NCBI GenBank assembly: GCA_014526335.1
Contig: JACTAT010000004.1
Span: 2,586,009-2,650,008, forward strand
Length of the DNA stretch: 64,000 nucleotides
DNA from: Chrysaora quinquecirrha
Lineage: Eukaryota > Cnidaria > Scyphozoa > Semaeostomeae > Pelagiidae
Direction: 5' to 3'
The notes under the pieces were generated by a model. It worked only from the letters and a program-made list of their open reading frames with translations. It ran no database searches and was not told the origin of the DNA. The position numbers and the translations under genes were made by a program. This document shows, in pieces, positions 14,601 to 23,596 of this stretch (positions are counted from its first letter, which is position 1; every line of letters starts with the position of its first letter).

Positions 14601-16794
14601 GACTTTTCTTATACCATATTACTATGATAAATTCCTGGGGCAAGTATTGCACTGCTTGACCTAAAATGGCGGCCAACAGTAGCAGTAGGCCCAAGTAAAA
14701 AAATTTACATTACAAAGCCATTACGGCTCAAGGGGCTTCCTGCAGTTGACTTAGGTGGGAAAATGTTAAGATTTCAGCGACTTTCAATTTGACTAAAAAG
14801 TAAACCATTTTTTTCTTGTTTATGATGGAAAATAATGAAAAACTCTGAAGCATTGCCTTGCAGATATCGAGTGAACTATTTCAAATATTTAGTGAAATAT
14901 TTTGTCCCGTTGTATAGCTTTAAAGGAGGGGCATGTATTGGAGTAAGGTTTTTCAAATCAGCTTGCTTGTATCAAGATTATTCATCACAAAAGGATAAAA
15001 TTTGAGTCTGATGATTATGTGAAAGAAAAGACAAACTTTAGAGACAGAAAGCCTGTTCTTTAACTCCTTCAACAATACATGCTTTTTTATTTATAAGGAA
15101 CCTACCTCAAGGCCTAGTTCTTAAAGTTCCTTATTTTTGGACCTCTTTTGAGACAATCGTAGTTCCAAAAGTTCCTTAATATTTCCATAATTTTTAACTG
15201 CACATTCAGTGTCATAACAATAATAGAGAGACACTTGCATGTAAGAAAAGCTTGAGACTACTCAGGGAAACATTTGACACATGCGTAACGTACAATTTAT
15301 GTGATTTTCGACTGCAAATGAATGGAACAGGCTTTCTAATTCTTGATTATTTACAGTGATAAAAGCATTCAACATTGAAAAGTTCCTAAATGGTTTTCTC
15401 TTTAGTAGTATAAGTTCTTTAAATTTTCCGGCCTTCTACATGTAGGTTCCTTATAAAGTGGTTCTTTATGAAAAAAATAGCGTGTGATCCTGATTCTTTA
15501 ACATTGTTTAGTTAATAATTTACTGACAATGGCCAATTAGTTGAATAAACACTCCCCTTTTAGAGGGCATTTAAAAAAGCAGAATTTGACAGGGGGATTA
15601 ATCCAGGTTTTATAGGGGGGAGGAGTTTATTCCAAGGGACTTTCAAAAGAATGGGGCTTTTAAGTAATGCAGTACTCATGCTTACATAAAATAAGAAGAC
15701 CCCTTCTATCAAATACTGTTATACTCAACAAATTAGGAGCAGGGATGGTAACACGATGTAACATATAGGTTGTGTTACATATACATAATGTTACATACTG
15801 TATAGGCCAGGGTGAATTCCGTGTAGCCTACCCCTGAGATCTATGGCGTGGAGTCTGAAATTTTATTGGCATACTGGCATGGATCTTTCATAAAAACAAT
15901 AGCCTAGACTATTATTACAATTATAAAACAATAGATCTATTGGTTTTTGGCGTGAAGTCCAATTTGGTTGGCGTATTCCCCAGCGTGGTGGTAACATGGA
16001 ATGCACCCTGGTGTATAGGTGGTGTAACATATACAGGTGTGGTCTTACGTACATTTTTATTTTGTTTGTTCATCATTTATAAAGTTTGCTTGCCTGGCAT
16101 TCTTCATAGTAACTTGAATCTTTCCTAGTACAATATGTGGCACCGCCTATATTATGTATCACCACCTATATGTAGTGTCACATTACCACCCATTATGTAA
16201 ATTAGGGGGTTATTGTATGAGAGATTTCAGCCTGGGTTGCAGAATCTAAGCATGGTTAAATAGGTTAGTGCTCTCATCGATCAGTCCGTTTGTTTCCAAG
16301 TTTTCAAGGGAAAAGTTCATGCATAGCCCATAGGTACTTTGTTTAACAAACCACTTTTAGCTTTTCTAGAAAAAGTTCTACGACGCCCATGATTATGATT
16401 TAGAGAGAGATGACATGCTGATGATGATGATGGTTGATGGACGTACGTTGGACGAGATTGAGGAAATAAAAATCTTTCCTAAAAAATGAAAATATGATTT
16501 CATGCTTTCTTGTCAGCGAAACAACGAACTGTTCTCGTGTTAAAGTACATCAGCATTAAAATTTTGATTTATAAGAAATCATTAGCGTAAAAAAAGAACA
16601 TTTAAAAAGAGATTTGTTGTCAAAACATTTCACAGTTTAATGATGAGACGCTTTTTTGGGCCTAAACAACTTGGGGTGTACACAACAACTCCGACAACAT
16701 ATTTTTACAACAAGCGAATGAAAATATTACCTGGGGAGCTGCAGTCAGCACATATCTCAGATGATGTTCTTAATTTTGGTCTTGGGTTCATCAT
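648..16794 (-). CDS. GIT1/2-like: GIT-type ArfGAP (G-protein-coupled receptor kinase interactor), 5' eight exons, continues off the left edge
   Basis: The protein is predicted to stimulate GTP hydrolysis on Arf GTPases and to act as a scaffold with PIX at adhesions and receptors (family knowledge). Exons on the minus strand are 16731-16794 (ATG), 14428-14561, 10933-11045, 4695-4797, 3625-3711, 2904-3034, 2074-2168 and 648-693. All have GT-AG borders and the phases chain without conflict to about 257 residues. The ArfGAP zinc finger is visible as C-x2-C-x16-C-x2-C (CADC...CDEC), followed by the VHRSLGRH segment holding the arginine finger. Then come NGANLIWEH, KSNFIKAKYELLAFVH, and ankyrin repeats with RTGNLETSLRLLSYGAQ and SPLHAAAKAGQ. 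The last parts are FELTDRLTFYLCGRR and DHRNG, as in vertebrate GIT proteins. The Spa2-homology and PIX-binding parts must lie beyond base 1. Introns 2 and 3 hold a tRNA array and a nested gene. Confidence 0.93.
995..1450. mobile_element. MITE of the TA-flanked T-run family, in a GIT intron
   Basis: The ends are CACGCAATTTTTTT and AAAAAACTGTGTG, with TA on both sides. GTTGCTTA blocks are repeated inside in both orientations. A related copy in the opposite orientation lies at 55330-55828. No coding capacity is seen. Confidence 0.75.
1653..2040. mobile_element. MITE, TA-flanked AAGCAAC subfamily
   Basis: It starts TA|CACTTTTTTTAATAGCAAC and ends GTG|TA, with repeated AAGCAAC blocks inside. The element at 7297-7682 is the same sequence in opposite orientation, including the segment with CAACATGACTTTTGGGAGAC. 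It lies just beside GIT exon 7 (2074-2168). Confidence 0.8.
2370..2500. repeat. Short interspersed repeat beginning GGCCCCGTTCACACTATACC
   Basis: The sequence resembles the ends of the 'GGCCCCGTCTACACGG' type elements seen at 34442-34677. Its other end is not clear. Confidence 0.3.
3099..3443. mobile_element. MITE, TA-flanked AAGAAAC subfamily
   Basis: It starts TA|CACTCATTTTTTTATAAGAAAC and ends CTTATAAAAAAAAATGTG. AAGAAAC blocks recur inside. It lies in the GIT intron between the exons at 3625-3711 and 2904-3034. Confidence 0.65.
4121..4680 (+). repeat. Three tandem tRNA-derived SINE-like units
   Basis: Three copies follow each other at a spacing of about 227 bases. Each has a tRNA-like head with an A-box-like TAGCTCAGTGG or TAACTCAGTGG (missing in the first copy) and a B-box-like TTCGAATCC. 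A shared body follows with TATGGTGCTAAAGAAGGCTC and AACATAGCCGAAACACAAAA. They lie in the GIT intron next to exon 4. Parent tRNA identity is not clear. Confidence 0.6.
4960..5170. repeat. Degenerate minisatellite (GTGGAGGGATATCATCAGTA)
   Basis: About six imperfect copies of a unit near 28 bases with GTGGAGGGATAT and CAGTA. The open frames across it are products of the repeat. Confidence 0.7.
5738..5982. mobile_element. MITE with TAGACTTA ends and about 70-bp terminal inverted repeats
   Basis: The left arm begins TAGACTTACTACATTCCTCC and the right arm is its near-perfect reverse complement ending AATAAGTCTA. The arms share AGCTACTAGCAACTACAACA. No clear 9-bp duplication flanks it, unlike other members of the TAGACT group. 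Confidence 0.65.
6269..8162 (-). CDS. Secreted fibrinogen-related (FReD) protein, two exons, nested in a GIT intron
   Basis: Exons are 7811-8162 and 6269-6936, joined in phase 1 by a GT-AG intron, giving 339 residues. The start is the first ATG, followed by a hydrophobic signal-like stretch (ILVASVCFSAYYASNA), so the product is probably secreted. Residues of about 30-117 form a short cysteine-poor region with CSLGNWCNFVAVN, perhaps a remnant PAN/apple-like module (uncertain). Exon 2 is a fibrinogen C-terminal domain: VYCDM, GGGWIVFQKR, WKAYENGFG, NFWLGLEALHNLT, KGGWWFG and MSWKAWKN are the usual landmarks. Related proteins are ficolin-like lectins of innate immunity. The ligand here is unknown. 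The intron carries a MITE (7297-7682). The gene lies within GIT intron 3 on the same strand. Confidence 0.88.
7297..7682. mobile_element. MITE inside the intron of the fibrinogen-related gene
   Basis: It runs TA|CACTTTTTTTAATAAGCAAC ... AAAAAAAAAGTG|TA and is the inverted relative of the element at 1653-2040. Confidence 0.8.
8645..9265. repeat. Long (GACT)n tetranucleotide microsatellite
   Basis: About 620 bases of GACT units with sporadic variants (GACC, GAAT, GGCT). Because four is not a multiple of three, all frames stay open, which explains the two Ser-Gln-Val open frames. Confidence 0.98.
9944..10440. repeat. Large imperfect palindrome built of (TGTGGTGGATAATCACTAC) units
   Basis: The left arm (about 9944-10155) has units of TGTGGTGG, ATAATCACTACTTG and ATGCTTGC. 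The right arm (about 10198-10440) is the reverse complement with CCACCACAGTACGC and GTAGTGATTATCC. A spacer of about 45 bases separates them. It would form a roughly 500-base hairpin. Confidence 0.85.
10441..10581. mobile_element. Small TAGACTTG-ended MITE
   Basis: It starts TAGACTTGCTTCTTAAGTCC and ends CATGTAGTAAGTCTA. The interior (GCTCACATTGAATTGAATTG, TTTGAGCGTCCA) is shared with 59872-60004 and part of 35104-35237. A matching 9-bp duplication is not seen, perhaps because it abuts the palindrome. Confidence 0.6.
11301..11373 (+). tRNA. tRNA-Arg(CCT), array copy 1
   Basis: A 73-base cloverleaf: acceptor GCCTCAG with CTGAGGT, D arm GCC...GGC, anticodon loop CTCCTAA (anticodon CCT, reads AGG), T arm with GGGTTCGAGTCCC, discriminator G. 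It is close to the vertebrate tRNA-Arg(CCT) as I know it. It lies antisense within GIT intron 2 and no TTTT terminator follows before the next copy. Confidence 0.93.
11481..11557 (+). pseudogene. tRNA-Arg(CCT) array copy 2, D arm disrupted
   Basis: Identical to copy 1 from the anticodon arm onward, but the D-arm region reads TGAGTGGTATAATGG in place of TGGCCTAATGG, which breaks the 5' side of the D stem and the A box. Length 77 bases. Confidence 0.75.
11665..11737 (+). tRNA. tRNA-Arg(CCT), array copy 3
   Basis: Same 73-base sequence as copy 1 with all stems paired and both internal promoter boxes intact. Confidence 0.93.
11845..11917 (+). pseudogene. tRNA-Arg(CCT) array copy 4, B-box mutation
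   Basis: It differs from copy 1 at position 9 (G to T) and in the T loop, where TTCGAGT becomes TTGGAGT. That removes the invariant C of the T-psi-C loop and damages the B box. Confidence 0.7.
12025..12097 (+). tRNA. tRNA-Arg(CCT), array copy 5 (variant)
   Basis: 73 bases, with position 9 G to T as in copy 4 and one T-stem change (GCGGG to GTGGG) that leaves a U-G pair. The B box is intact, so it may still work. Confidence 0.75.
12205..12270 (+). pseudogene. tRNA-Arg(CCT) array copy 6, 3' truncated
   Basis: The gene body is present to CCCGTC, but the 3' acceptor strand TGAGGTG is deleted together with about 10 bases of spacer. The repeat unit is 164 rather than 180 bases here. Confidence 0.85.
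12369..12441 (+). tRNA. tRNA-Arg(CCT), array copy 7
   Basis: 73-base sequence identical to copy 1, with intact acceptor, D, anticodon and T arms. Confidence 0.93.
12549..12621 (+). tRNA. tRNA-Arg(CCT), array copy 8
   Basis: 73-base sequence identical to copy 1. It is the last canonical copy. The three units that follow are degenerate. Confidence 0.93.
12729..12817 (+). pseudogene. Degenerate tRNA-Arg-like array copy 9
   Basis: The 5' acceptor changed to GCGTCCG, the anticodon loop is lengthened to CTCCTGAGCTAA and the T-arm region carries an insertion (GGGTTGTAGGTTCGAGTCCC). The 3' end reads GTGAGATGAGGTG and no longer pairs with the 5' acceptor. The B box survives. The unit is 196 bases and is copied almost exactly twice more. 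Confidence 0.75.
12925..13013 (+). pseudogene. Degenerate tRNA-Arg-like array copy 10
   Basis: Same changes as the copy at 12729-12817, so the degenerate form was itself duplicated. Confidence 0.75.
13121..13209 (+). pseudogene. Degenerate tRNA-Arg-like array copy 11
   Basis: Third copy of the degenerate form. The array ends shortly after it, near ATGCATGCCTTATCTGAG at about 13315. Confidence 0.75.
13580..13965. repeat. Interspersed repeat with AATAAGCCCC and GGGGAGGGCTTA blocks
   Basis: Two blocks with GGGGCTTATT... and GGGGAGGGCTTAATT flank AT-rich sequence, one near 13580-13675 and one near 13880-13965. The type is not resolved. Confidence 0.4.
13966..14344. repeat. About 380-bp dispersed repeat, inverted copy at 53570-53962
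   Basis: It shares GCCAAAATACTGGCAATTTT, AGAAAGGAAATGCAAAGAAT and CCTATTCACCCTGGGG with the reverse complement of 53570-53962. A partial third copy lies at 34984-35085. Confidence 0.8.
15078..15484. mobile_element. MITE, TA-flanked AAGGAAC subfamily
   Basis: It starts TA|CATGCTTTTTTATTTATAAGGAAC and ends GTTCTTTATGAAAAAAATAGCGTG. Internal AGTTCCTTA blocks repeat. It lies in GIT intron 1. Confidence 0.65.
16370..16489 (+). CDS. Possible short acidic terminal exon (unrecognised)
   Basis: After an acceptor-like CTTTTCTAG there are 39 open codons and a TGA. The peptide begins KKFYDAHDYDLERDD and ends VDGRTLDEIEEIKIFPKK, with biased acidic composition. It lies antisense within GIT intron 1. No upstream partner exon was found, so this may be chance. 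Confidence 0.25.
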   Translation, partial: KKFYDAHDYDLERDDMLMMMMVDGRTLDEIEEIKIFPKK

Positions 16795-17190
16795 ATTGCG
16801 AACAGGATGGCTATAATAACAAAGAACCGACCGTTTCTCTTCCCTTTTTCATGCAGAACGTATCGCCATATTCCTCAACTTATTTCTGTTTCTTTTCTTT
16901 CTTTTCATCTCATGGTGACGCATGCGCCATAATGTCTTTATCCAACAAAAAAATCTGTTTGCCAAATATGGTATCAACAATTGGCCTAATGAAAATTTGG
17001 AATAAACCAAAGTGCCGTGGTTTGGTTCGTGGTTGGGAAAAGTGACAAATAAACAGGGCCGTAGCTACGGGGGGGTGTGGGGGTGTGACACCCCCCCCCC
17101 AGGCAAGTCGTCCGTCGGCAAATTTGAGAAGAACTGAATTTTTTCGTATTTTACAACTCAAAACTCTAATACAAGCTTTCATAAACATAG
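16795..17190. other. GIT 5' flank; no further gene seen
   Basis: This region lies upstream of the GIT start codon and should hold its 5' UTR and promoter. No clear TATA box is visible. A G/C homopolymer patch (GGGGGGGTGTGGGGGTGTGA then a C run) lies at 17069-17100. Confidence 0.4.
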
Positions 17191-17194
17191 TTAA

Positions 17195-20100
17195 TATTCA
17201 ATTCAATTCAATTCAATTCATATATTCATCACCCACAACGGGGTCTAGTAGTTTACAATACTATCGTCTACATGCAAAAATGTTACACGATGATTGCAAT
17301 ACTACAAGGAGTAACTAGGTCTAAGAATTAAACTAAATTTAACTACAATAAATTTAACTGAAATTTCAACCATAATATTGTATAATAATAATAATAATTC
17401 AACGCTAATACCGACTAACAATGTTTGATTTTAAATTTATATTCAATGAAAATTAATTCTATTGTATCCTGTTAATTAAAAAACATCCTAATTGGAATTG
17501 ACGCTTCTTTTAATTTCTGATAGGTATATAAATTTTGCCAGAGAAGATAATGTTTCCCTATTTTTAGATAACAACATTTGTTTAAATAATTCATTTTTCT
17601 CTTCAACTGATAATCGATCGATTTGATGTTGTTTCAAATTTTGTTGGATGAAGAATATTTCTCTTTGGCTCTTATTATTCAAACAGTCATAAATAAAGTG
17701 GATTTCATTGTCGATTTCCTTCTTTTTACTCTTACAATATTCGCAAAACGTTCATTTTGCTCTATTCTAGCCTTTGAATAACGACCGGTTTCTATCTTAA
17801 GTTTGTGTGCACTAATCATAAGTCTAGTTAAGGCAGCTCTATGACTTCTTGAGTCTACTTGCAACAGATAGTTCGATATACATGGGTTGTCTTTCATTTG
17901 CCTATAAAATGTTAGTCTGTTCATGTTGGCTGTTTGCTCTTCCCATCGGTTAATAAATTTCTGCGTTAGTTCTTTTTTGCAAATATCTTTTATCAGCTTG
18001 TTATTTTTATTTGTTATCTTTTTATTGTCATTGTGTGTGTTGTTAATACTTTTGATGAAGAGTTTATCAAGATCAAAGTTAGTCTCTTCTACGATATCAT
18101 TTACATTTCTATACCATGGAGAGTTTAATAATATATTTTCTGTTAATGTGTCTTTAAGCAAGGTATTTTATTTTGGTCTACATAATCAAAGAATTTAAAA
18201 GAGTTTATCTGCATATCAATCTTAAGCGGTTTTAAACCTAGTTCTCCTAAGACTGCCAAATTTATTGCCTTTCGATTCACTCCTAAAATGTGTTTACAGA
18301 ACATCAACTGTACTTTCTCAATTAGGTTATCTTGTTTTGAGGCACATCCCCATATCTCAGAGCCATATAATAATATCGGTTTTATTGTCGAATTAAATAC
18401 TTGTATCATTGTTTCTATAGAAATAAAATCAAGTGTTGATAGCTTATATATACTATACAATGCTCGCTTTGCTCTGTTTGCTAAATCTTCTATTAATCCC
18501 GCAAAATTGCCACTATTTTCTAATTGGAAACCTAGATATTTATAAGTGCGCGCCAGACGTATTTCATTCCTGTTTATTTTAAAACATATATTTTAAACAT
18601 TTTACCTATTTTATTGAAAATTACTATTTTCGTTTTATCTGTATTTATTACCATTTTCCAAGTCTCACAGTATTCTTCTAATTCTTTAATGCTATTCTTC
18701 AAACCTTGTTCTGATTTAGATATTATAACAATGTCATCGGCCCACATTAGGCAAGGTATCTTTCTGTTCATAATTTTTGGAGCATCCACATCAGTGTTTG
18801 CTAAAAGTCTAGCACATAGATCATTCATGTCAATATTAAATAGAAGTGAACTTAAAGGGTCGCCCTGTTTCACACCCATATTGATCTCAAATTGTTCAGT
18901 CAAATAGTCTTTTAGGAGTATCCGATTTTTTGTACTCGTGTATAGTTCTTGAATAGTTTTTAACATTTTTCCTTGGATTCCGTAATTTCTCAATTTATAC
19001 AACAATCCTTGACGCCATAATCTATCGAAAGCCTTTGATATGTCAATGAAACAGCAATACAGTTTTTGTTTTTCTTTAAATTGCTTATCAATAAGTGTTT
19101 TGAGTATAAAGACATTGTTGGATGTTCTCATATCCTTACGAAAACCCATTAAATTATCTGCAAATATATCATAAGATTCGAAGATATTGGTTATTCTTTC
19201 ATTTAGAATTTGATTGAACATTTTTCCTAAACATGATGTCAATGTAATTCCTCTATAGTTTGTCGGTTGAGATTGGTCCCCTTTTTTGAATATCGGTTTG
19301 ACCAACCCTTCTTTCCAAATAAGCGGATAATTTCCAAAGACAGCGTTGAATAAACTTTTTATCATTTTACTACCTAATTTTAAGTTGGTAAAAACTTTTA
19401 GAATTTCATTAGATATGTTATCAATACCTACTGCTTTTTTCTTTTTAAGGTTGTTAACTGTGTTTAGAATTTCTTCAGTTGATATCTCTCTATTTATGTT
19501 ACTATTTATATCTATTTTCTGATTTTCAGTAAGATTTACTCTTAACCCTTCCATGGGTGTCTAAATCTTTACTTAACTTTTCAATTCCTCTTTCAAAGCG
19601 CTTAAAATCTGTGTTATTTGATCTCTCCAGCTTTTCTATTTGATTAATAAAGAAGTCATTTGCTTGTTTTTGATTTCTTTCCATACTTTTTGCAACTTGG
19701 TTTATTTTATTTGTGTTATCTATAATTAAATTGTCAAGCTGTTCTCGAAAAACTAATAATTCTCCGTTTAGTTCAGCCATTTTTTCGGGCTGCATCGAGA
19801 TATTTGCAATCTTACTTTCCAAAGTGGCAATACTCTTTTTAATTGTTTCGGCTTCCTCGTTTTTTATTTTGTTTGATTTTTCTTTCTTTGAACCATTGGT
19901 AAGGTTAGATTTGTTGGATTTAACACATTGGTCTACCTCATTTAACTTTCCAGAAACTAGATTCAACTCTTCTCTTAATTTCAAATTTTCTGTTTTAAGT
20001 TCAATTATTTCTTGCTCTAATGATTCAATCATCGATAAAATTTTTTCTTGCTCATGTTCCTTAGCCTTATGCAATTTTTGTATGCTTTTTTCTGCTTTCA

Positions 20101-20300
20101 ATAGGATTTCTTGCCTTTTTTCTTTCGATAATATTGGCGATTTAATATCGTAAACTGGTTTATTAGCTGAATCTACTGAGTTTTGAATAACATTTTCACT
20201 TAAGAACTCTACCCAACTCTCGTTCCACGGTATTTCATTATAAGATTTGTTTTCATTTACTAGATCTTTGATGTTTCGAAACTCTAGATTTTTCCAAAAC
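17195..20300 (-). mobile_element. Internally deleted CR1-like non-LTR retrotransposon
   Basis: On the minus strand it holds an ORF1 coiled-coil piece (20299-19526), a reverse transcriptase piece (19554-18574) and three out-of-frame 3' pieces (18460-18143, 18161-17679, 17682-17488). The RT shows YRGITLTSCLGK, DISKAFDRLW, GVKQGDPLSSLLFN and WADD. Compared with the fuller relative at 45780-51716, the rest of ORF1, its SGNH domain and the endonuclease are missing: ORF1 runs straight into the RT linker near 19550. The 3' tail is a short (TTGAA)n repeat at 17195-17220, as in the relative. It is not able to move by itself. Confidence 0.88.
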
Positions 20301-20399
20301 TAATATCTTTCGATTTAAAACATAGGGGCCCTATGGGCGTGTTCGAAGAACGACTCTGGTTGAATATAGCTATTTCGGTCAAATGATGAAAGATGTTAA

Positions 20400-21195
20400 T
20401 CGGTATGCACAACAATGACGATAATGATTATCATGATAATGGTGGTGGTTATGATGATGATGTTGATGACCACGATGATTATGATGCTTGTTGGTAGGGG
20501 TGATTGTGGTGGTAGTATGGATGTAGTGGTGGTGGTAAAGGTGGTTGTGGTGCTGAAGGTAGGGGTGCTTGTGATGGTTGTGATAGGGATGATCGTGGTG
20601 ATGATTGTAGGGGGGTTGTGGTGGTGGTGATAGGGGTGGTCGAGGTGATGGTTGTAGGGGTGGTTGTGGTGGTGGTGATAAGGGGCGTGGTGGTTTTGAT
20701 AGAGGTGATCGTGGTGATGGTTTTAGGGGTGGCTGTGGTGGTGGTTTTAGGGGCTGGTGGTGGTGATAAGGGTGGTGGTGGTGATGGTTTTAGGGGTGGT
20801 TGTGGTGGTGGTGATAGGGGTGGTGGTGGTGATGGTTGTAGGGGTGATTGTGGTGGTGGTGATAAGGGTGGTGGTGGTGATGGTTTTAGGGGTGGTTGTG
20901 GTGGTGGTGATAGGGGTGGTGGTGGTGATGGTTTTAGGAGTGGTTGTGGTGATAAGGGTGGTGGTGGTGATGGTTTTAGGGGTGGTTGTGGTGGTGGTGA
21001 TAGGGGTGGTGGTGGTGATGGTTGTAGGGGTGATTGTGGTGGTGGTGAGTTCCTTTAGATCTTGCCGCAGCCACACTATCAATGATAGTGATGGTAATCA
21101 TGATGATGATGATGATAATGATGATGGTGATTATTATTATTATTATTATTATTATGACGATTTTTATGGTGAGGATGATAATAATGAAGATTTTT
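20400..21195. repeat. GGTGGTGGTGAT-type minisatellite and (GAT)n/(TTA)n tail
   Basis: Units such as GGTGGTGGTGATGGTTTTAG and GGTGGTTGTGGTGGTGATAG repeat with strong G/T strand bias, then (GAT)n and (TTA)n tracts at 21080-21190. All open frames here are low-complexity products. Confidence 0.95.
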
Positions 21196-22313
21196 TTTGA
21201 AAACTGGTTTGAAATTGCCGCTCTTTGCCAAGACTCTTTGATTAATGTTGAGAATGCGTGAAAAGTCATTTACCAATCAAAGGTGGCAATTTGCCAGTTT
21301 CAAATGGTAAACAGCCATGAGTCAGATGCAATCAAGCTTGTGCGAAGAGAAAAATTGTCACATGACCTTAAATCGACAAAGGGCTAACCGCAAATTGCGC
21401 ATAAATGGCCGAGACAATGGCCCTAATGGCATTGTTGAGATGCTTATACTATTGTTACACGTTTTCCATTGTTCAAGCGTTGGTTAGTCAGTGAGTTAGT
21501 TAGTTAGTGACACGCCACCCCACACCAATGTGTTCGAAATTCTTCGAACACAAAAAATCTGGGGCTCGCATTGGCATTTTGCAGTGAGTTAGATTCTCAT
21601 TTACTCTTTGTAGCAAAATTCACAACCAATTTGACCTCGTGGGGCGATTCATTCCTTTTAAATCTCATACAACTCTAGCTGGAAAACCCCGAGCAATGTT
21701 TTACGATGGGGCCAAACGGTAAAACATTCTTGCTTATCGTGTTAAGTCCAAATGCTCAAGGAGCATTGTTTAATCGTTTGGCCTGGACCGTGGACCTAAC
21801 CGTTTCATGTCTTTTAAGTTAATACTCACCTGGCTCAGGCTTTAGTAAGAGAGGGAGAAAAATTTAATTCAGAAACTTGTTTCTAAAACGAGCGAACAGC
21901 AATTTAGCGGTAAGAACTGAAGTGCTGTTTGATGACCGAGTGCTAAGATAACAACAGAACTTATGTGGACATGACAACCTCTTTGTCCAAGGGGAAGAAC
22001 TATTCAATTTCTGCGGAAGAAAATGAGCTCCTCCGCAACACCTAAAGTGGGCATGAAAAATATCTCCTTTATCCAGGAGGAAGAACTATACAAATCCTGC
22101 GGAAGAAAATGAGCTCCTAGCTCCTTCGCAATACAAAAAACTGCGCCTCCGTTGATTATTAACTGCTGTGTAAACTTGAAGTCTAGCTGAGATTTTACTT
22201 ATTATGTCATGGAGGATTACTCGTGTATAGAACTCCCTCGAATTTCGCGCTTTTTATAGACTTTTAGATAGCGATATTGTACCCTAAAAATCTTTTATAT
22301 CCTCGATTTTCAG
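21196..22313. other. Upstream region of the first peptide unit; signal exon not found
   Basis: A signal-peptide exon like those at 32174, 44606 and 45490 was sought here and not seen. Two copies of TGCGGAAGAAAATGAGCTCC lie near 22012 and 22095, each followed by TCCGCA or a similar block. They resemble the TTCCGCT...AGCGGAA palindrome upstream of the other peptide genes. Confidence 0.45.
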
Positions 22314-23330
22314 ATGCAAATGACGAAGATTATAAAGATTTTGACGAGTTGGGTGAATTAGATGAACCTGATGAGGATGGCATTCAACGAAAAGGTTCCT
22401 TTTCCTGTTGGCTATGTTTTGCAAGATTATCATTTATTCACATTTTACGTTTTTAAAGGAAGCGATTTTTGGGAAGATGAGTTCTTAAAACAATAAGAAC
22501 TATAGGCAATAATACTAACAATACTCAAGAGCAATGCATGGAAACAATAGACGAATTGTTGTGAAAACAATAGGAACAATAGACAACTGTACTAACAATG
22601 GATTAAGGCAATTGATGAATTGTCATTAAAACAACAGGAACAATAGGCAGCTGTGCAAACAATAATTAAGAACATTAGATTAATACAATAGGTGAATTGT
22701 CTTTAAAACAATAGCAATAATAGGGTGCTGTGCCAACAAACATAAACAGCAAGTATTAAAACAAAAACAAATTTCTAAGAATAGATAGAAAGGATGTGCA
22801 AGGAATGCTGAGTTTCAGGTTAAACAATAGGTGATTGTTCATAGTAACAAAAGCCAGATGTAAGAACAATTATCAGAACAATAGGTGAATTGTCCTGTAA
22901 ACAATAGGCATATGTACTAGCAATACCAAACAAGAATGGATTTTTAAGGGATGCTGCTCTTTCAAGAACAATACCTGATGCTGCCCTCCATTTGGCACTG
23001 TTCAGTTTAAGGTGCTGTGGCGTCCTAATCTAGATGGCTTGTGCTGTCAGAAGCTCAGCAAAGTCAGGTCCGAGGCCCAGCTAACAGCCATGTAACAACC
23101 AGGGTTGAGGTCTTGATAAAATAAATTACTACTGGGTACTGGGACCCTAGAGACTGGCATTGAACCATTTTGCCTTCAGCTTCACTTTGCATAACTAAGA
23201 TAATGTTTTTCCTACAGACCCTCTTTGCAGGAGCAAAAGTCCCTGCGGAATTTGCCGTCGTCGATGTGAAAGTTGGTTAGGAGCAGAAACATCCGGACGA
23301 CGAAGATGGGGTAGAAGAAGAAGATGGTAG
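22314..23330 (+). CDS. Cationic peptide unit P1 (propiece and mature exons; signal exon not seen)
   Basis: The propiece exon is 22314-22394 (26 whole codons, 12 Asp/Glu, start ANDEDYKDFDELGELDEPDE). The terminal exon is 23218-23330. Both borders are phase 1 with AG and GT in place. The terminal exon encodes a D-P start, four cysteines in the pattern C-x5-C-x2-C-RRR-C, a Trp, and a tail GRRRWGRRRRW in which the arginine-tryptophan block is doubled. Net charge of the mature part is about +9. The role is unknown. An acidic propiece masking a basic secreted peptide suggests an antimicrobial-like peptide (inference). The absence of a signal exon may mean decay or an exon too divergent to see. Confidence 0.75.
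22480..22960. repeat. Degenerate AACAATAG(G) repeats in the P1 intron
   Basis: Irregular recurrences of AACAATAG, ACAATAGGTGAATTGT and ACTAACAAT. No coding signal. Confidence 0.6.
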
Positions 23331-23520
23331 AGAACTGAAACGGGAACTCGAGTGTTTTTGTCTACTTTGATATTTTCATTTCACCTATTTCCAGTTCCCT
23401 ACTATTTTGTTATGCAAATATATGTGATGCATGTGTTTTTTTTTTGTCTTCTAATATTGTCGTACACGATTTCCGTATACGTCCTCCGTCCAGGGGTCCC
23501 GCCTAATGGTCCTCCGTCCC

Positions 23521-23560
23521 AGCAAAATTGTCCTCATTTTCCCAAACGTTCTTTCATCGA
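23521..23560 (-). pseudogene. Relict signal-peptide exon of a minus-strand peptide gene
   Basis: The minus strand reads TTTGGGAAAATGAGGACAAT then TTTGCT, matching the first codons and leader of the intact minus-strand gene at 44606. Homology stops after the sixth codon at 23521. Upstream, homology continues to the MITE insertion at 23597 and resumes at 27973. Confidence 0.75.
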
Positions 23561-23596
23561 TCAGCCCTGAGTTTCGTAGGAATACAGACAAATTTC

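Noticed and set aside
20415..21276. Gly/Val-rich, Thr-rich and His-rich open frames
   Set aside because: Low-complexity GGT/GAT satellite read in different frames.
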